Notes under the pieces: model-generated | The model's input: only the letters and a program-made list of their open reading frames with translations | What the model was told of the DNA's origin: nothing | Database searches by the model: none | Position numbers and translations under genes: made by a program | Shown here: piece after piece, positions 9,480 through 21,017 of the stretch | How positions within the stretch are numbered: the stretch's first letter is position 1 | How the letters are laid out: the number at the start of each line of letters is the position of its first letter | NCBI GenBank assembly: GCA_019671005.1 | Contig: JAGYYJ010002036.1 | Coordinates: forward strand, 1-64,000 | DNA length: 64,000 nucleotides | Reading direction: 5' to 3' | From: Hibiscus mutabilis | Lineage: Eukaryota; Streptophyta; Magnoliopsida; Malvales; Malvaceae

Positions 9480-12400
9480 GTTTGTACTTTCAGCTTTCCG
9501 AAAAGGGAATTTGTTGCAAGTTTCCATTTTAGGAAAATCTGTTCCCTTTCATTAATTTGATTCACGTTTTACAAGCAAGGAGTACCATTTCTCTTTGATT
9601 CATTAATCTGTTCACATCAAATTTCTGTGGTTATATGAAAATGGTTGGTTTTGTTTTATAGGGAGTGCGAAATAGCTTTAACCGGAGCCATCAGGCTATG
9701 GCTAATGGCTATCAGCAGGATCAGCAGTCTAAGCAAGCATGGTCGGCCTGGGGAAGCCAATGTTGTAATTGAACTAGCACTTTGTGTTTTTGTAGCTGTG
9801 GAACTGGAATCTCCAGCTTATCTGCAACAGATGGTTGAGTGTCCAATAAATACTAAATTAAACTTTAAACTAAATTCAAATATCAAATTATATTTTTTCT
9901 CCAAATAAAAAATAAATAAAATGGAAAATGAGAGGGGAGAAAAAGTATGTCCAATAAATAACATAACACAACAACTCTAAGTGTGGGTAATTATTATCCA
10001 AATCAAAGTAAGCCATATATGCACCGTAAATAATGTATTAATTTTAATTGACCTTGACTCATCATTGGTCCACACACATTGCTTATATTGGGCAACCTGT
10101 ACTAAATTACACCCAAGAAAAGCAAATTAAAAAAATGGTTATTTAAAAAAAAATATGTACTCTCTACCAAGCAAGTGAGATGACCCTTTTCTATATATAT
10201 TTTTAATGTCAATTGCCACTTAGCCCTCCATTTCAGTTTCAACTCTTTCTTTTTGAGACCAAACTTATTTTTAAAGTTATATCAAGAAAAAGTTTGAGAA
10301 AAGGTAAAATAAATCAAACTCTTTATTATCTAATTTTATATTTCTTGAAAACTTTAAATTTTTATGAATTATACTCGGTATAAAAATTCGTATCTCTAAT
10401 CAATAGAGATTAGTCTAACTGATAAACAACATGATATTGTTTAAGCAGTTCTCGAGTTCGATGCTTTGTGTATGTAAAAAGTTTTTTTTGGGAAATTCAT
10501 CCACAAAAATCAACTGTGCGACGAGTCGACACGAGTCAATCCAAATTAGTCAAGGCAAAACACTGAAAAACCAAGGAAGCAACCAAAAAATTTGTATCCC
10601 TAACATAAAATTTTATATTTGTATCACTAATAAAAATAATAAAAACGATAAGCTAAATGTTAGGAAACTTTTATTGTATAATGATAATTATATTGAGTAA
10701 TCACTTATTTATAATCAATGAATAGCGATACAGTAGTTCCAAAAACTTGCTACACATATATACATACACACCCGTTTGTTGAGAAAATTAAAAATTGGCT
10801 TGAGAGTGTTGTGAAGCCTTTGAATTTTAAAAAAATTATTAGTCTCTGAATTGTTTTTACACCTAATTAAATTAATAAATTGAATCCGCTTAATTCTTTG
10901 ACCAATTGTAACCGTCATTTTTTGACAATTTTTTTTCGAGATATTACTATCACATGACATGCTACAATTTTGTCATATAATATTTACAGTTTTTTCAGAA
11001 AACCATCTTTATAATTTTTATAAGTTTTTTTTTTAGTTTTTAGATCTTTTAAAGATTTTTTAAATAAATAAAAAATTCTAGAAATACCAAGCGACAACGT
11101 TGTAACACGACACGTTAAAACAATTGCTCAAAAAAAATTGTTAGATTTTATCGTTAACATTGATCAAATAGGGTGAATTAATTTTTTTCAAAGTTTAAGA
11201 GTTTACAAAGCCCTTGAAGTTTAAAAATCTAGATAGATATTAATGAACAGCTTTAATAAATTTAATTTAATTTACTGGGATAATAATAATTTAAATTTTA
11301 GTAAAAATTTTAGCAAATGGGATAATATAGAAAAACGATAAATTAATTTAAGGAATATATTCATCAGTTGAGAACTTAAAATTTTTAGATGATTATTGTA
11401 AAATTTTATTTAATTTTAACATTAATATGATAGAGTTCATATATTTTATTTTTACCATGCTTACGTGTCAATTAATAAGAGTATCCATGTCAGTATCTAC
11501 GTAAACAAATTTCGCCAAACAAACATCCATATATTAGTGTAGGGAGATTATAAGTAGGATAGATGAAGATTATCACTTGGAAACAGTAAAGAGTTAATCT
11601 CATCCATCCATTTCACCCATCCAATGGCCATAAATTAGTGTAAAACTAATTGAGTTTTACATAGTGTAACTGGATTCCATCTATATATATATATATATAT
11701 ATTGACAATGGCAACTCAATTTTATTAAAAAAATCATAAAAGATATTACAAATACAATGCATCCAGAATTGAGAATAATGGGGACTAGTTTACCGAAATC
11801 TCATACACAAACCTAAAAGTGCAAAGAAAAGTAAATATTTACATATAGATTAGAATACCGTCAAAATTTAGAAGTCTTCCTGAATCTCCTTGTCTCTGTC
11901 CAAACGAGACGTATTACGGGATAAAAAATGAGTGGCGAGCGAGCCAAACTATCAGGCAGATTGCTCCGCTACCCAGAACTGATTACATCGGCAAACAACC
12001 ATCAACTGAGTGGGGATCTATCCTTCTATGACCACCGACAGAATTATAATCATAAACTAGCGTCGTGAAAATCTTTGTGCAAACACCAAACGACCACTAA
12101 GGTATGTTGAAATGATGTCAAAACGACAGATGAAACAAAACCACAAAAATAAAGAAAATGTGCCACAAAGGCAGAGGAAAAGCGTGCCATAAGAGCATAG
12201 GTTCTTATTAAAATAAAAAACTAAAAAATTAAAAACATAACAAATAAAAGCAAGAGAAATAACGAACACCGACGATCGACAATCAACGCCGGCTAATTCA
12301 AAAATAAAAAAGAATAACAGGTGACGGCTATTTTGAAAGAAAACTAGGGTTTTGGCTATTTTTATTAGCTGATGAGGAATTTTTATTTTGTTAGTTTATA

Positions 12401-12687
12401 TTAATTATGAATTTTGAAATTTTTTTATAGTTTGGGTCATTAAATTTTGATATTTATTTTTTAGTTACATGATAATATGAGATTATATCATATTATTACA
12501 AAAATTATTATTATTTAATTAAATAGAGATATTATATTTTTATACCAGAATTTGAGCCCATACAGATGAGACAATATGAACATTCTTAGCCACTAAACTA
12601 ATTAGTGGATCTCTAAAAATTATATTTTAAAACATTAATGTATTAACGTCGTATAATTACAAAATATCACGTTATCAGGAGACTAAA
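9480..12687. other. long AT-rich intergenic stretch, no gene seen
   Basis: Short ORFs at 10431-10700 (+), 10715-10960 (-) and 12057-12269 (-) are low-complexity, AT-driven and domain-free. A (TA)n microsatellite lies at 11682-11702. The stretch 11700-12350 is somewhat GC-richer and repeat-like, but I cannot assign it. Confidence 0.5.
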
Positions 12688-12701
12688 AATCAAAGTTCAA
12701 G
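12688..12701 (+). repeat. LINE target-site duplication, left copy
   Basis: Fourteen bases AATCAAAGTTCAAG, identical to 31905-31918. Confidence 0.85.
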
Positions 12702-12910
12702 GAAACAAAGCAAACTCGAAAACAATAATAATTGAAAATTTGATATATCTGTTGATTGAAATAGAAAAAAAAAAAAAACTAATGCTTGTGCCTGGAGAAA
12801 AGAGTTTACCGACCCCGCCTGTGTATGGAAATCCTAGTGGTCGGCCACCGAATCTCACCGTTCTGATTGAGACGTTGCTGGTGTTGGAGTGACCAGCTTC
12901 TCTCACACCG

Positions 12911-14665
12911 TTGGAAAACCAAAGATCCCTTAAAAAAAAGAATTGCGATGACAACAAACTAGATGTAGTTATGGCCATGGATGTTGACTGCACTGATGGG
13001 TTGATGTACCCTAAAGACAAGCCGGATCTTGGTGCTGGGGCTAGTCTAGAGCCATCGGCCGATGGGGGGATTGAGGCTTCTAAAGTTTTTTATGCGAGCA
13101 AAGTTACCGTTAAGAATGCGGAGGTTAGTTTTTTTGTTGAAAAAGAAGTAGTTATGCTAGATAAGAATGTGTTGATTGATCACGATGCACCAATCCCGTC
13201 TATTCAGTTTTTGAATCGGGTGCATAACCATATTCACAAGAACATGAGGAATGCAATTATTGTTCGTCTTCTTGGACATGTGATTGGTTGCAGAGCTTTG
13301 CTATCCCGAATTCAGGCTCTCTAGAAGCATGTTAGTGAACTTCAATTAATTGATTTAGACAATAATTATTTCATTGTCCGTTTTTCTGAGGAACGTGATT
13401 ATACGAGAGTTCTAATAGGTGGTCATTGGACAATTTATGAGAGTTACATGAAGGTTCAACCATGGAGCAGGTCCTTCTCTACGTTAGAGAAGCATCCTAC
13501 TCAGGTTCTAGTTTGGGTTCAGGTGCATAGTCTTCCATTTCGGTATTATTCTAAGACTCTCTTTCGTTATATTGCTTCCGTTATTGGTAGGGTTGTGAAG
13601 GTAGACTATAGTATATAGCCAGGTGACAGGGCAAAGTTTGCGCTTTTGGCAATTATGGTTGACCTTAAAAAGCTTCTATTGTCAGTTATTCGAATTGATG
13701 GTACAATTCAGCACCTTGAATACGAAAATCCGCAACAAATTTGCTACGAGTATGATATTTATGGTCATTCGAAGAAGTTGTGTCCTACTGTTCGACGTCA
13801 GAAAGTTAATGTTCCTCTCCCGTAACCTTCTGGGGTTATGACTGAAAACGTAAGGGAAACGACACCGTCAAAAGGCTGAACTATACGGTTCGTGAATGCT
13901 AGTAGATACTCGGAGACGATGTACGGTACCTAAGATCCATCAGGTTGGCTGGACCACAACTACAGTTGGGTCTCGATCACAGGGTGTAAATTTCCAACAG
14001 GCTATGAATCGTACACAGAGTGTGGTTGGTAAGTAAATTGGCATTGGTGACTCACGTTATTCGGGGTTGAATAGTGAGGAAGGATTGGCTGTGTCAGGGA
14101 ATGGTTCTGAGGATTTGGGTACTGACTGTACATCTACAATAATACCGCATATATGACATTTAATCCAAATAAGAAAGTAAAAACACCGAGTCCTTTGAAA
14201 CAAACATCGAATGTAGTGCCTTTGGTAGAAGGGTCGACTGCTAAGGTTGTGCCTCATAGTACAAAAATTTAATTCGAGTCTTACGCTACGATTACTATTG
14301 TTGATGAAGGTGATAAAAGGATTATTTCTCCTGGTTTCAAAGTGATCAAGATAAGGGTTACGGCTGCAAAGAAGTCTTCAAAGGATGTCAGCAAGAAAAA
14401 TATAGCGGAGAAAAAGTCTAACGAGGCTCGATGTGTTTCCAAGCTTGCATTTATAGAGTGGGCACATAAGTTTTCAAATCAACTTGATGGTGCTCATTGT
14501 GGGGGATCGCCTAGTCATGGGTTTTCGCATGAGGGTAATGACAGTGTTATGGCCGTGAACCAGTTGTTGGTTGTTGGTGATTATTCCAGGGTAGGAGAGC
14601 AGTCTGCTAAGCTTGCTATAAATGCAGTGCGAGTCCGAATGGGGCCGACGAACTTTAAGGTTTGA
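12911..14665 (+). pseudogene. LINE ORF1 (gag-like RNA-binding protein), broken
   Basis: The opening frame runs to a TAG at 13322-13324 and then continues past it (KHVSELQLIDLDNNYF, VWVQVHSLPFRYYS), ending in a second TAG near 13616. WVQVHSLPFRYYS is typical of the DUF4283 domain of plant LINE ORF1 proteins. The following knuckle reads ICYEYDIYGHSKKLCP (about 13739-13790): the second Cys of CX2CX4HX4C is Tyr. The last open part, 14342-14665, would be the hydrophilic C-terminal region. Role in live elements: binds the RNA to form the RNP. Not functional here. Confidence 0.8.
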
Positions 14666-14686
14666 TTTTATTTATTTTTATTTTTA

Positions 14687-16639
14687 ATGATTAAAGTCAC
14701 ATTTTGGAATTGTCAGGGCGCGTCTAGTCATGCATTTAGACGAATATTCAGATTTGTTGTTTGAAAGAATAAGCCAAATATGGTGGCTTTGTTTGAGTCG
14801 CATGTTAGCGGTGATATTACTGATAGGGTTATTGCGTGATTGGGCTTTTGTAATTCCTTCAGGGTTGAGGCTTATGGCTTTGGTGGGGGAATTTGGCTAC
14901 TGTGGGATGATTTGGTGTTTGTTGACGTGTTAGACATATCCAATCAATTTGTCAATGGCATCATTCAATCCTCTTTGTCGGACAAATAGTTTTAATTTAC
15001 GGCTGTGTATGTCAATCCTCATGCAGCTAAACGAAAACATTTTTGGCAATAATTTGAGGTTATCAATCATGATGATGGCCATCCTTAGATCTTTGGTGGG
15101 GACTTTAATGTTATACTTTCTATAGATGAAAGATTGGGTGGTTCTGATGCTCATATTGGTGGTAGTCGTTTGTTCGTGGATTTTTTTTCGATACAGGATT
15201 GGTTGATTTGGGTTTTCGTGGAATTCTGTAGTATTTTATTTACTTGGTCATGGGAAAATTTAAGTCAGCGCCTGGATAGATGTTTGGCTAACTCATCTTA
15301 GATTGATCAATTTGCTTGTGGGCACGCACTACATTTAGATAAGGTAGGTTTGTATCACCGTTCTATCTTGCTTTATTCGTCCAAGAAGGTTGTGACTACG
15401 CACATTAGGCCATTCAGATTTATTATGGCATGGCATAATCATTCACAATTTAAGGACCTTTGAAAGAGTGTTTGGGTACCTGATAAGCCTCTAGCACAAA
15501 ACTTGGAGGCTTTTAAATCGGAGGTTTGGATTTGGAACATGGAGGTGCTTGGGCATATTGGTAAGAAAAAGAAGCGTCTTTTAGCCCATTTGCGAGGGAT
15601 GGAAAGAGCTATTTTGTTTCACTATTCAAGCTCTTTAGCTAAGTTTGAGAGGAAGTTAAAAGCTGAGCTTGAGGTTTTACTGGAATATGAGAAGAGTTTT
15701 TGGCTTCAAAAAGCCTATTCGCAGTGGGTTTTTGATAGTAACCAGAACACGAAGTTCTTTCATGCTTTCGTAATGGAAAGACGAGGGCGAATTCGGTCTC
15801 AGCTTTAGTGGTGGTAGACGGTACATGGTGTACTGACCATGACATGTTGGCATAAAAGACTGCATTTTTATCAGAGTATGTTCACTTCGTCAGGATGCAA
15901 TGGGCGGCAGTTTTTGATTAGAGGTGTTTTCTCGAAGCATGTACCTTCCTAGCGGCATTCTTTAGCAGGTCTGGTTCTTGTAGATGAGATACGTCGGGCG
16001 TTCTTTGACATTGGGCCATGGAACGCGCCGGAGGTAGATGATAAGCAGACAACTTTTTATCAAAATAATTAGGATGTTATCAGGAGTGCCATGTATGATT
16101 TTATTAGTAATGTCTTCATTACAGGTGTGATTCCTGCTTCTACCAATTGAACTTTGCTTGTCTTATTTCCTAAAGTTCAGACTCATGAACGAATAGCACA
16201 GTTTAGACCTATCAGTCTTTGCACGGTGGTTTATAAATCGATCACTAAGATTATTGTTAATCGGCTCAAGCTATTTCTTCTGAGGTGGGTTTCTGAAATC
16301 AAACGAGCTTCGTGCCTACGAGATTTATCATAGATAGCATTATTATCACCCAGGATGTCATTCATACCATGAACAAGAAAGCTGGGAAGAAAGGTTGGAT
16401 GATAATTAAAATCGATCTCGAAAAGGCTTATGATAGACTAGAGTAGGATTTTATCGATGACACACTCATTGCTTTTGGCATTCCAGAGAGCCTCCGACAC
16501 TTTATTATGCAATGTGTTTCATCCATCTCTACTTAGGTGCTATAGAATGGGTCTATGTCAGATTCGTTTACCCCAACTAAGGGAATACGTCAAGGTGACT
16601 CACTTTCTCCTTATTTGTTTGTTTTATGCATGGAGAGAC
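14687..16639 (+). pseudogene. LINE ORF2, part 1: endonuclease and start of reverse transcriptase, broken
   Basis: Begins with an ATG followed by IKVTFWNCQG, the first motif of the AP-type endonuclease; FGGDFNVILSIDERLGG near 15095 is the catalytic Asp/Asn block. The linker reads AHLRGMERAILFHYSSSLAK. Reverse transcriptase motifs follow: AQFRPISLCTVVYK near 16200, KIDLEKAYDRLE near 16410 with a stop just after, and GIRQGDSLSPYLFVLCMER near 16580-16635. At least eight in-frame stops or frame changes. The frame is cut at 16639 by the solo LTR and resumes at 18148. Confidence 0.88.
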
Positions 16640-18147
16640 TGTTGGAGTATGCCCAAAGACCAATCATAAGATGATTATAAAAGATATATTTATTTTATCA
16701 TGTTTATTAATATAAAACAATTATTATTATCTCATTCATTATTCTGAGCATAAATAAATAAACTGAATTATAATAAAGTTCTTAGAATAATATGGTTATT
16801 CTTAAATTTCCTTAGTCGAGTATTATTGTGGGCATGGACAACAATAATGCATTAAAACTAATATGTAGTTGATTGATGACAAAGTGTTGTCATTGACATA
16901 GAGATGTCAAAATCAATACATAAGTATGTGTTAGAGAACAACATACTGGGCTGACCCGCTATGAGCATGCTTCTTGGATTATTATGTGACAGTCACAACA
17001 TTGCTCATAGTGATAACTACATGTATGATCCTCAAACTTGAGATCATCATTATTTCAACATTGTGAGTGTCATATTTTGATACAGTCAAACGTGTGTCGT
17101 AACTGACTACTCTATAAAGACTGATATTGGATATGACATAATCTATGTAGCGGGATATGGTTGACCATGATAGGATTTGTCCCTCCTACATAATAGGAGT
17201 AATATCACAAGCCACTTGATTGAGTGAGACTAGAAATGCATGGCCATGCTCGAATAAATTGATATGAGATATCATAGTTATTCATTTATAGTAGTCTACT
17301 CAAGATATCAAGAAATATTAGATGGACTATACAAGTGTGACTGCTCCATGACTTGTGTCTAATCTAGATATAAAAGACAAAAAGATGTAATATATGAAAA
17401 AGAGTTAATCACGAAGAGGTTATGTCAAACTACGACTTCCTGTAACTTAGGTAGCAATGATGTATTGCTAGATGCTACTCATTGCTTAAAATATTAGAAT
17501 TGTTCTAGATATTATTGCTAACGTTACACGAACCTACAAGGGTCCCACCCTATGATTGAAACGAACAAATATTGACTAGATAGCATGTACGCAAACTTGT
17601 TGTACACGAAATTAGTTAAAACTGAAATTATTATAATTATTGTAATTATAGATAATTTCAATTATATATATATTAATAATAGATAATTATTGTAATTATC
17701 AAATGCTATTAAATAGAAATATCCCTAAAAAACCTAATTAAAGTAGAATTAGATTCTACATGTTTAATTATATTCGGTTAAATACATTATATTTTTAATG
17801 AATTCGAATTTAATTAGGATTAGGGTTTTGAATGCTATATAAAGGCATAAGGTCTAGCAGCCAAAGATATGCCTATTGCTGAAAACCTTTCTAACAGTTA
17901 GAGAAGTAAAATATTGTTTGTTTTATTTGGGTGGACTGCGTAGAGGTCGGAACGTTGTTGTGACAACTTAGACTCGACACCTTGATTGAAAGAATCGTAT
18001 TCTCCCATGTCCCTGCAATTATCAGATTTAATTGAGGTAACGTTTCATCCCTTTTCACCCCGAAATCGTTCCTCGTACATGGATCGCTGGCAGAATTCGT
18101 GGGATAATTTTTCGCTGTGCTACGGGGTGTACCGGCGTTTCCCTACA
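16640..18147. mobile_element. solo LTR inserted in LINE ORF2
   Basis: 1508 bp starting TGTTGGAGTATGCC and ending CCCTACA. It is flanked by the 5-bp duplication GAGAC (16635-16639 and 18148-18152). The LINE coding sequence is continuous across the site when one GAGAC and the insert are ignored: motif MER before it joins the residues leading to FFADD after it. No internal domain is present, so it is the product of LTR-LTR recombination. The parent clade (copia or gypsy) cannot be told from the LTR alone. Confidence 0.9.
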
Positions 18148-18382
18148 GAGACCATGTCAGATTATATAACACGCGACTGATGGGGGCTACTAGATCATTT
18201 TTCGTAATTCAAAAAACGGTCCTCCGATATGACATTTGTTTTTTTGCTGACGATAAGCTTTTTATTCACTTAGACGTCACTGGATCAAATAAATATGGTC
18301 AAGTCTGTATTGGATGTATTCTACAGTACGTCGGGTCATAAAGTAAATGGTGAGAAAACTACTATGTTTTTTCAAGAATGTT
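18148..18382 (+). pseudogene. LINE ORF2, part 2: reverse transcriptase core
   Basis: Contains CFFADDKLFIHLD near 18240, the catalytic ADD box of LINE reverse transcriptases (usual form FADD), then the FFKN stretch that normally lies about 30 residues before YLG. It is interrupted at about 18382 by the Athila-like element and resumes at 29837 with PNKVR and later MKRYLGVL. Confidence 0.8.
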
Positions 18383-20000
18383 TATGTTACCTCTCAAAAA
18401 GTATTGTTTTTAATGCCAATCTTACAATACGTTTGCTTGTTTTTAGGTACTTTTAGTTGCATAAGGTTGTTAAAATCATGCATTTGTATAAGGAGTTTAG
18501 AATTCTGTCTATGCCAGTGTGAATGGTTGCTTTGTTGGCAATTTTGCAGGTTTGGCATAGTATTTGGCCCAGAAATGAAACACACAAAAGAATACCAGAG
18601 ATAATGCCGAGTTGCTGTTGGCAGCAAAGGACCAGAAGAGAAATACCAAGCACCATTGGCAATAGGATGCCAAAAGAGTTATGCCAAGAACCTTTGGCAA
18701 TGCCAGCCTGAAAAAATAAGACCAGATCAAGCTGCGAAAAAATAGCATTTGATCAAACTCTGAAAAAATAGGAAGGCAAAAAAATAGGATGTTAAGTCTG
18801 TCTGACACATACGGATCAAACGATGCCAAGCGCGGCTGCCAAAAGATCAACGACATATGACGTCAGCCCTAGTGAAAACCTGATCAGCTTATCACTTCAA
18901 ATCTGGATAAGATGATCACATCCCTTATCCCTTAGCACATTCAAATTTCAAACGTGAAGGCTTATCCTAGGGCTTTTTCGCATGGCCATTTAAAGAACGA
19001 TCAAGCAAGCATTTAGAGGACGAACTTGGAGAGAATTTCATTGACGATCAGAAGAGGAAGACTGCGTGGTTTGACCAGCTATACAGAGGGCTTGGAGCCA
19101 TTAAAGGGCTGCAACGAGAGACCCCCTTCTTGCTCATTCTCTTTGTTTAGTTATTTTTTAATGATAATGTATTTTGAAAACGTCTATGGTTTTCGGTTAA
19201 ATCCCTCACCATGAACTAATTCAATAGTTGGTGGGGGATGTTTACGTTGAAACGCTATTTTCATGTTTAGTTTTTGATAATAAATCTGCCTTAGCACTGT
19301 TTTATCTATTCAGCATACTTTAATGTTTTCTAAATACTATGCTAAGCGAGAGCTTGCACTGTCGACCTATTGCTCTTCAATATCTTAACAAACTTAGGGT
19401 GGCAACGATTAAGTTGTTGAATATTGAGGAGATAAGCTTCGAGAGAAGTCGTTCAAGTAGATGAACTTACTTCGGGATTGAAATCTACCCCTTAGGAGTA
19501 TAGATTGGATCTTAATCAAATTGGTTTATTTAAAAGCATGCACTATAGAGATATAGGGGTTTTTACATGATCAATTTAGGGCAATGACCATCGCGAGAGG
19601 CTTTGCTAATTTTGAATCTGCTCGGCAAACAATGCCAAGACAGGTTGTTATTAAAGGCCGGCACGACATGAATAGCGTGAAAACCAGACATTCCCTGCCA
19701 ACGTTCATCATTCATTAAAACATCTTCCTTGCCAACGTCTTTACTTTACTTTTATTTCTTTTCTATTCAATTATTTCTAAAACCAACTTCAAAACAAAAA
19801 CAATTTTTTTCTCAAAACAAGTAACAATTAAAGTAATCAAATTCCAAGTCAATCTCTGTGGGATCGATACTCAGCTTAACTGCTGTATTACTTGTAAACC
19901 GTGTATACTTGCACACAAAAGACTCATCTTGGCACTTTTTATACTTTTCCAATACATATCTTCTGCCTCATTTTGCCAGCATTCACTTAGAGAGTCTACA
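18383..20000 (+). repeat. 5' LTR of the Athila-like element
   Basis: Ends in GAGAGTCTACA, matched at 29836 by the 3' LTR. From about 18632 to 20000 it aligns closely with 28472-29836. Left of 18632 the two LTRs align only patchily (for example ATCATGCA and the TTGGCA region), and this copy has about 85 bp (18545-18630) absent from the other. TGTTACC at 18383 is proposed as the start because the LINE frame and the GTT of a possible TSD meet there. Confidence 0.7.
18644..18706. promoter_or_regulatory. array of inverted TGCCAA / TTGGCA half-sites (5' LTR copy)
   Basis: Hexamers TACCAA (18644), TTGGCA (18656), TGCCAA (18668), TGCCAA (18682), TTGGCA (18694) and TGCCAG (18701). Neighbours in opposite orientation start 12 bp apart with 6-bp spacers, forming three overlapping inverted repeats. 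The same array, with the first site intact, is at 28484-28546 in the 3' LTR. A binding array or an RNA hairpin are both possible. Confidence 0.6.
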
Positions 20001-20006
20001 AGTTTT

Positions 20007-20024
20007 TGGCGCCGTTGCTGGGGA
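20007..20024 (+). promoter_or_regulatory. primer-binding site, tRNA-Asp type
   Basis: TGGCGCCGTTGCTGGGGA lies 6 bp inside the 5' LTR and is complementary to the 3' end of plant tRNA-Asp with one mismatch (T for C at the thirteenth base). This primer is characteristic of Athila elements and sets the plus orientation. Confidence 0.85.
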
Positions 20025-20140
20025 TTATGACAGAATTTATTACTTTAATTTTTACTTGTTTTTTTGTTTTAATTTTACTAACTTTGTTTTTTTATTTTGA
20101 TCATTAATTTTTTTCTTTTTAGGAAAGCTACAAAGAAGAG

Positions 20141-20813
20141 TATGGGCAGCCACATATGGTATGATGATGACTACATTTTTCCCACTTATGACTACCAATA
20201 TCCAACTCCAAGAGCTGTCCATGAGCAAAGACGATATGAAAAGCATGAAGGGGATGCCTATATAACACTATCGGCACAGATTTCTGAACTGAAAAACATG
20301 ATTACATCAATGCAAGTGCCTAACAAGTTCAGCAAAAGGTAAGTAACACCCGTTGTTTGTGCATATTGTAGAGGATGCCACTCGTTTGAAAATTGCCCCA
20401 TCAACCCTAATTCTTATTGTTACACGGGGCACTGTAATGTGAACAACCCTTTCTCCTACAACTTCAACCAATAAAACCAACAGTAGAATATTTTTTGGAA
20501 TAATTAAGACGTCGATTATTTTTATGCACCTAACAACTGTGATGTGCCACCAGGCTTCAACCAAATGTCATCCCAAGGCAGCATTCTTCATGAGAAATCA
20601 ACGACAGATCTTTATAGATCCAACGGATCGTTTGGCATGGCAGAATTGCCAATGCACAATAATCCACCTCAAGAGCAAACAAATTACATTGGAGACGCAT
20701 TTGAAGAAGCCACTGATGCTATGAGAGGCTTGAAAGAACAAGTCAGGAGGCTTGCAAATGCCGTGAATGGCATGTTTCAAGAGAACAAGATAGAGCTTCC
20801 ATCAAGGCAGTAG
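20141..20813 (+). pseudogene. Athila-type gag, C-terminal part only
   Basis: Follows an acceptor-like CTTTTTAG. The frame reads MGSHIWYDDDYIFPTYDYQY, meets a TAA at 20340-20342, then continues with VVCAYCRGCHSFENCPINP, a CX2CX3HX4C knuckle as in Athila gag, followed by the NNPFSYNFN block and three more stops. The end KGLKEQVRRLANAVNGMF-like helix (about 20730-20790) is intact. The N-terminal capsid-like domain is missing. Cut from the next ORF by the nested gypsy insertion at 20831. Confidence 0.75.
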
Positions 20814-20830
20814 GATGTGGCAAACACTTC

Positions 20831-21017
20831 TGTAACACCCCTTTTCCCATATCTGCACTGAATACGAGTCAGAGGTATTACAAAACATCATAAAACCTTT
20901 AATTAAAAAAATCCCAACTTTCGCATTTTTGTCATTTTAGTCACTAAGTTAGCTTTTAAGCTATTATCTTAGTACTAAATGACACTTAATCAACTTAGTA
21001 AATTTTGGGGTATTACA
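20831..21017 (-). repeat. LTR (3' LTR in element orientation)
   Basis: 187 bp, about 93 % identical to 24041-24228. Next to it, on the minus strand, the polypurine side reads AATTTTCTTAAGAGGG. Confidence 0.88.

Noticed and set aside
10431..12269. Short ORFs in the AT-rich stretch
   Set aside because: No domain, no start or splice context, and composition follows local AT bias.
16457..16669. 70-codon ORF across the LINE/solo LTR border
   Set aside because: It is a wrong frame of the reverse transcriptase running 30 bp into the inserted LTR.
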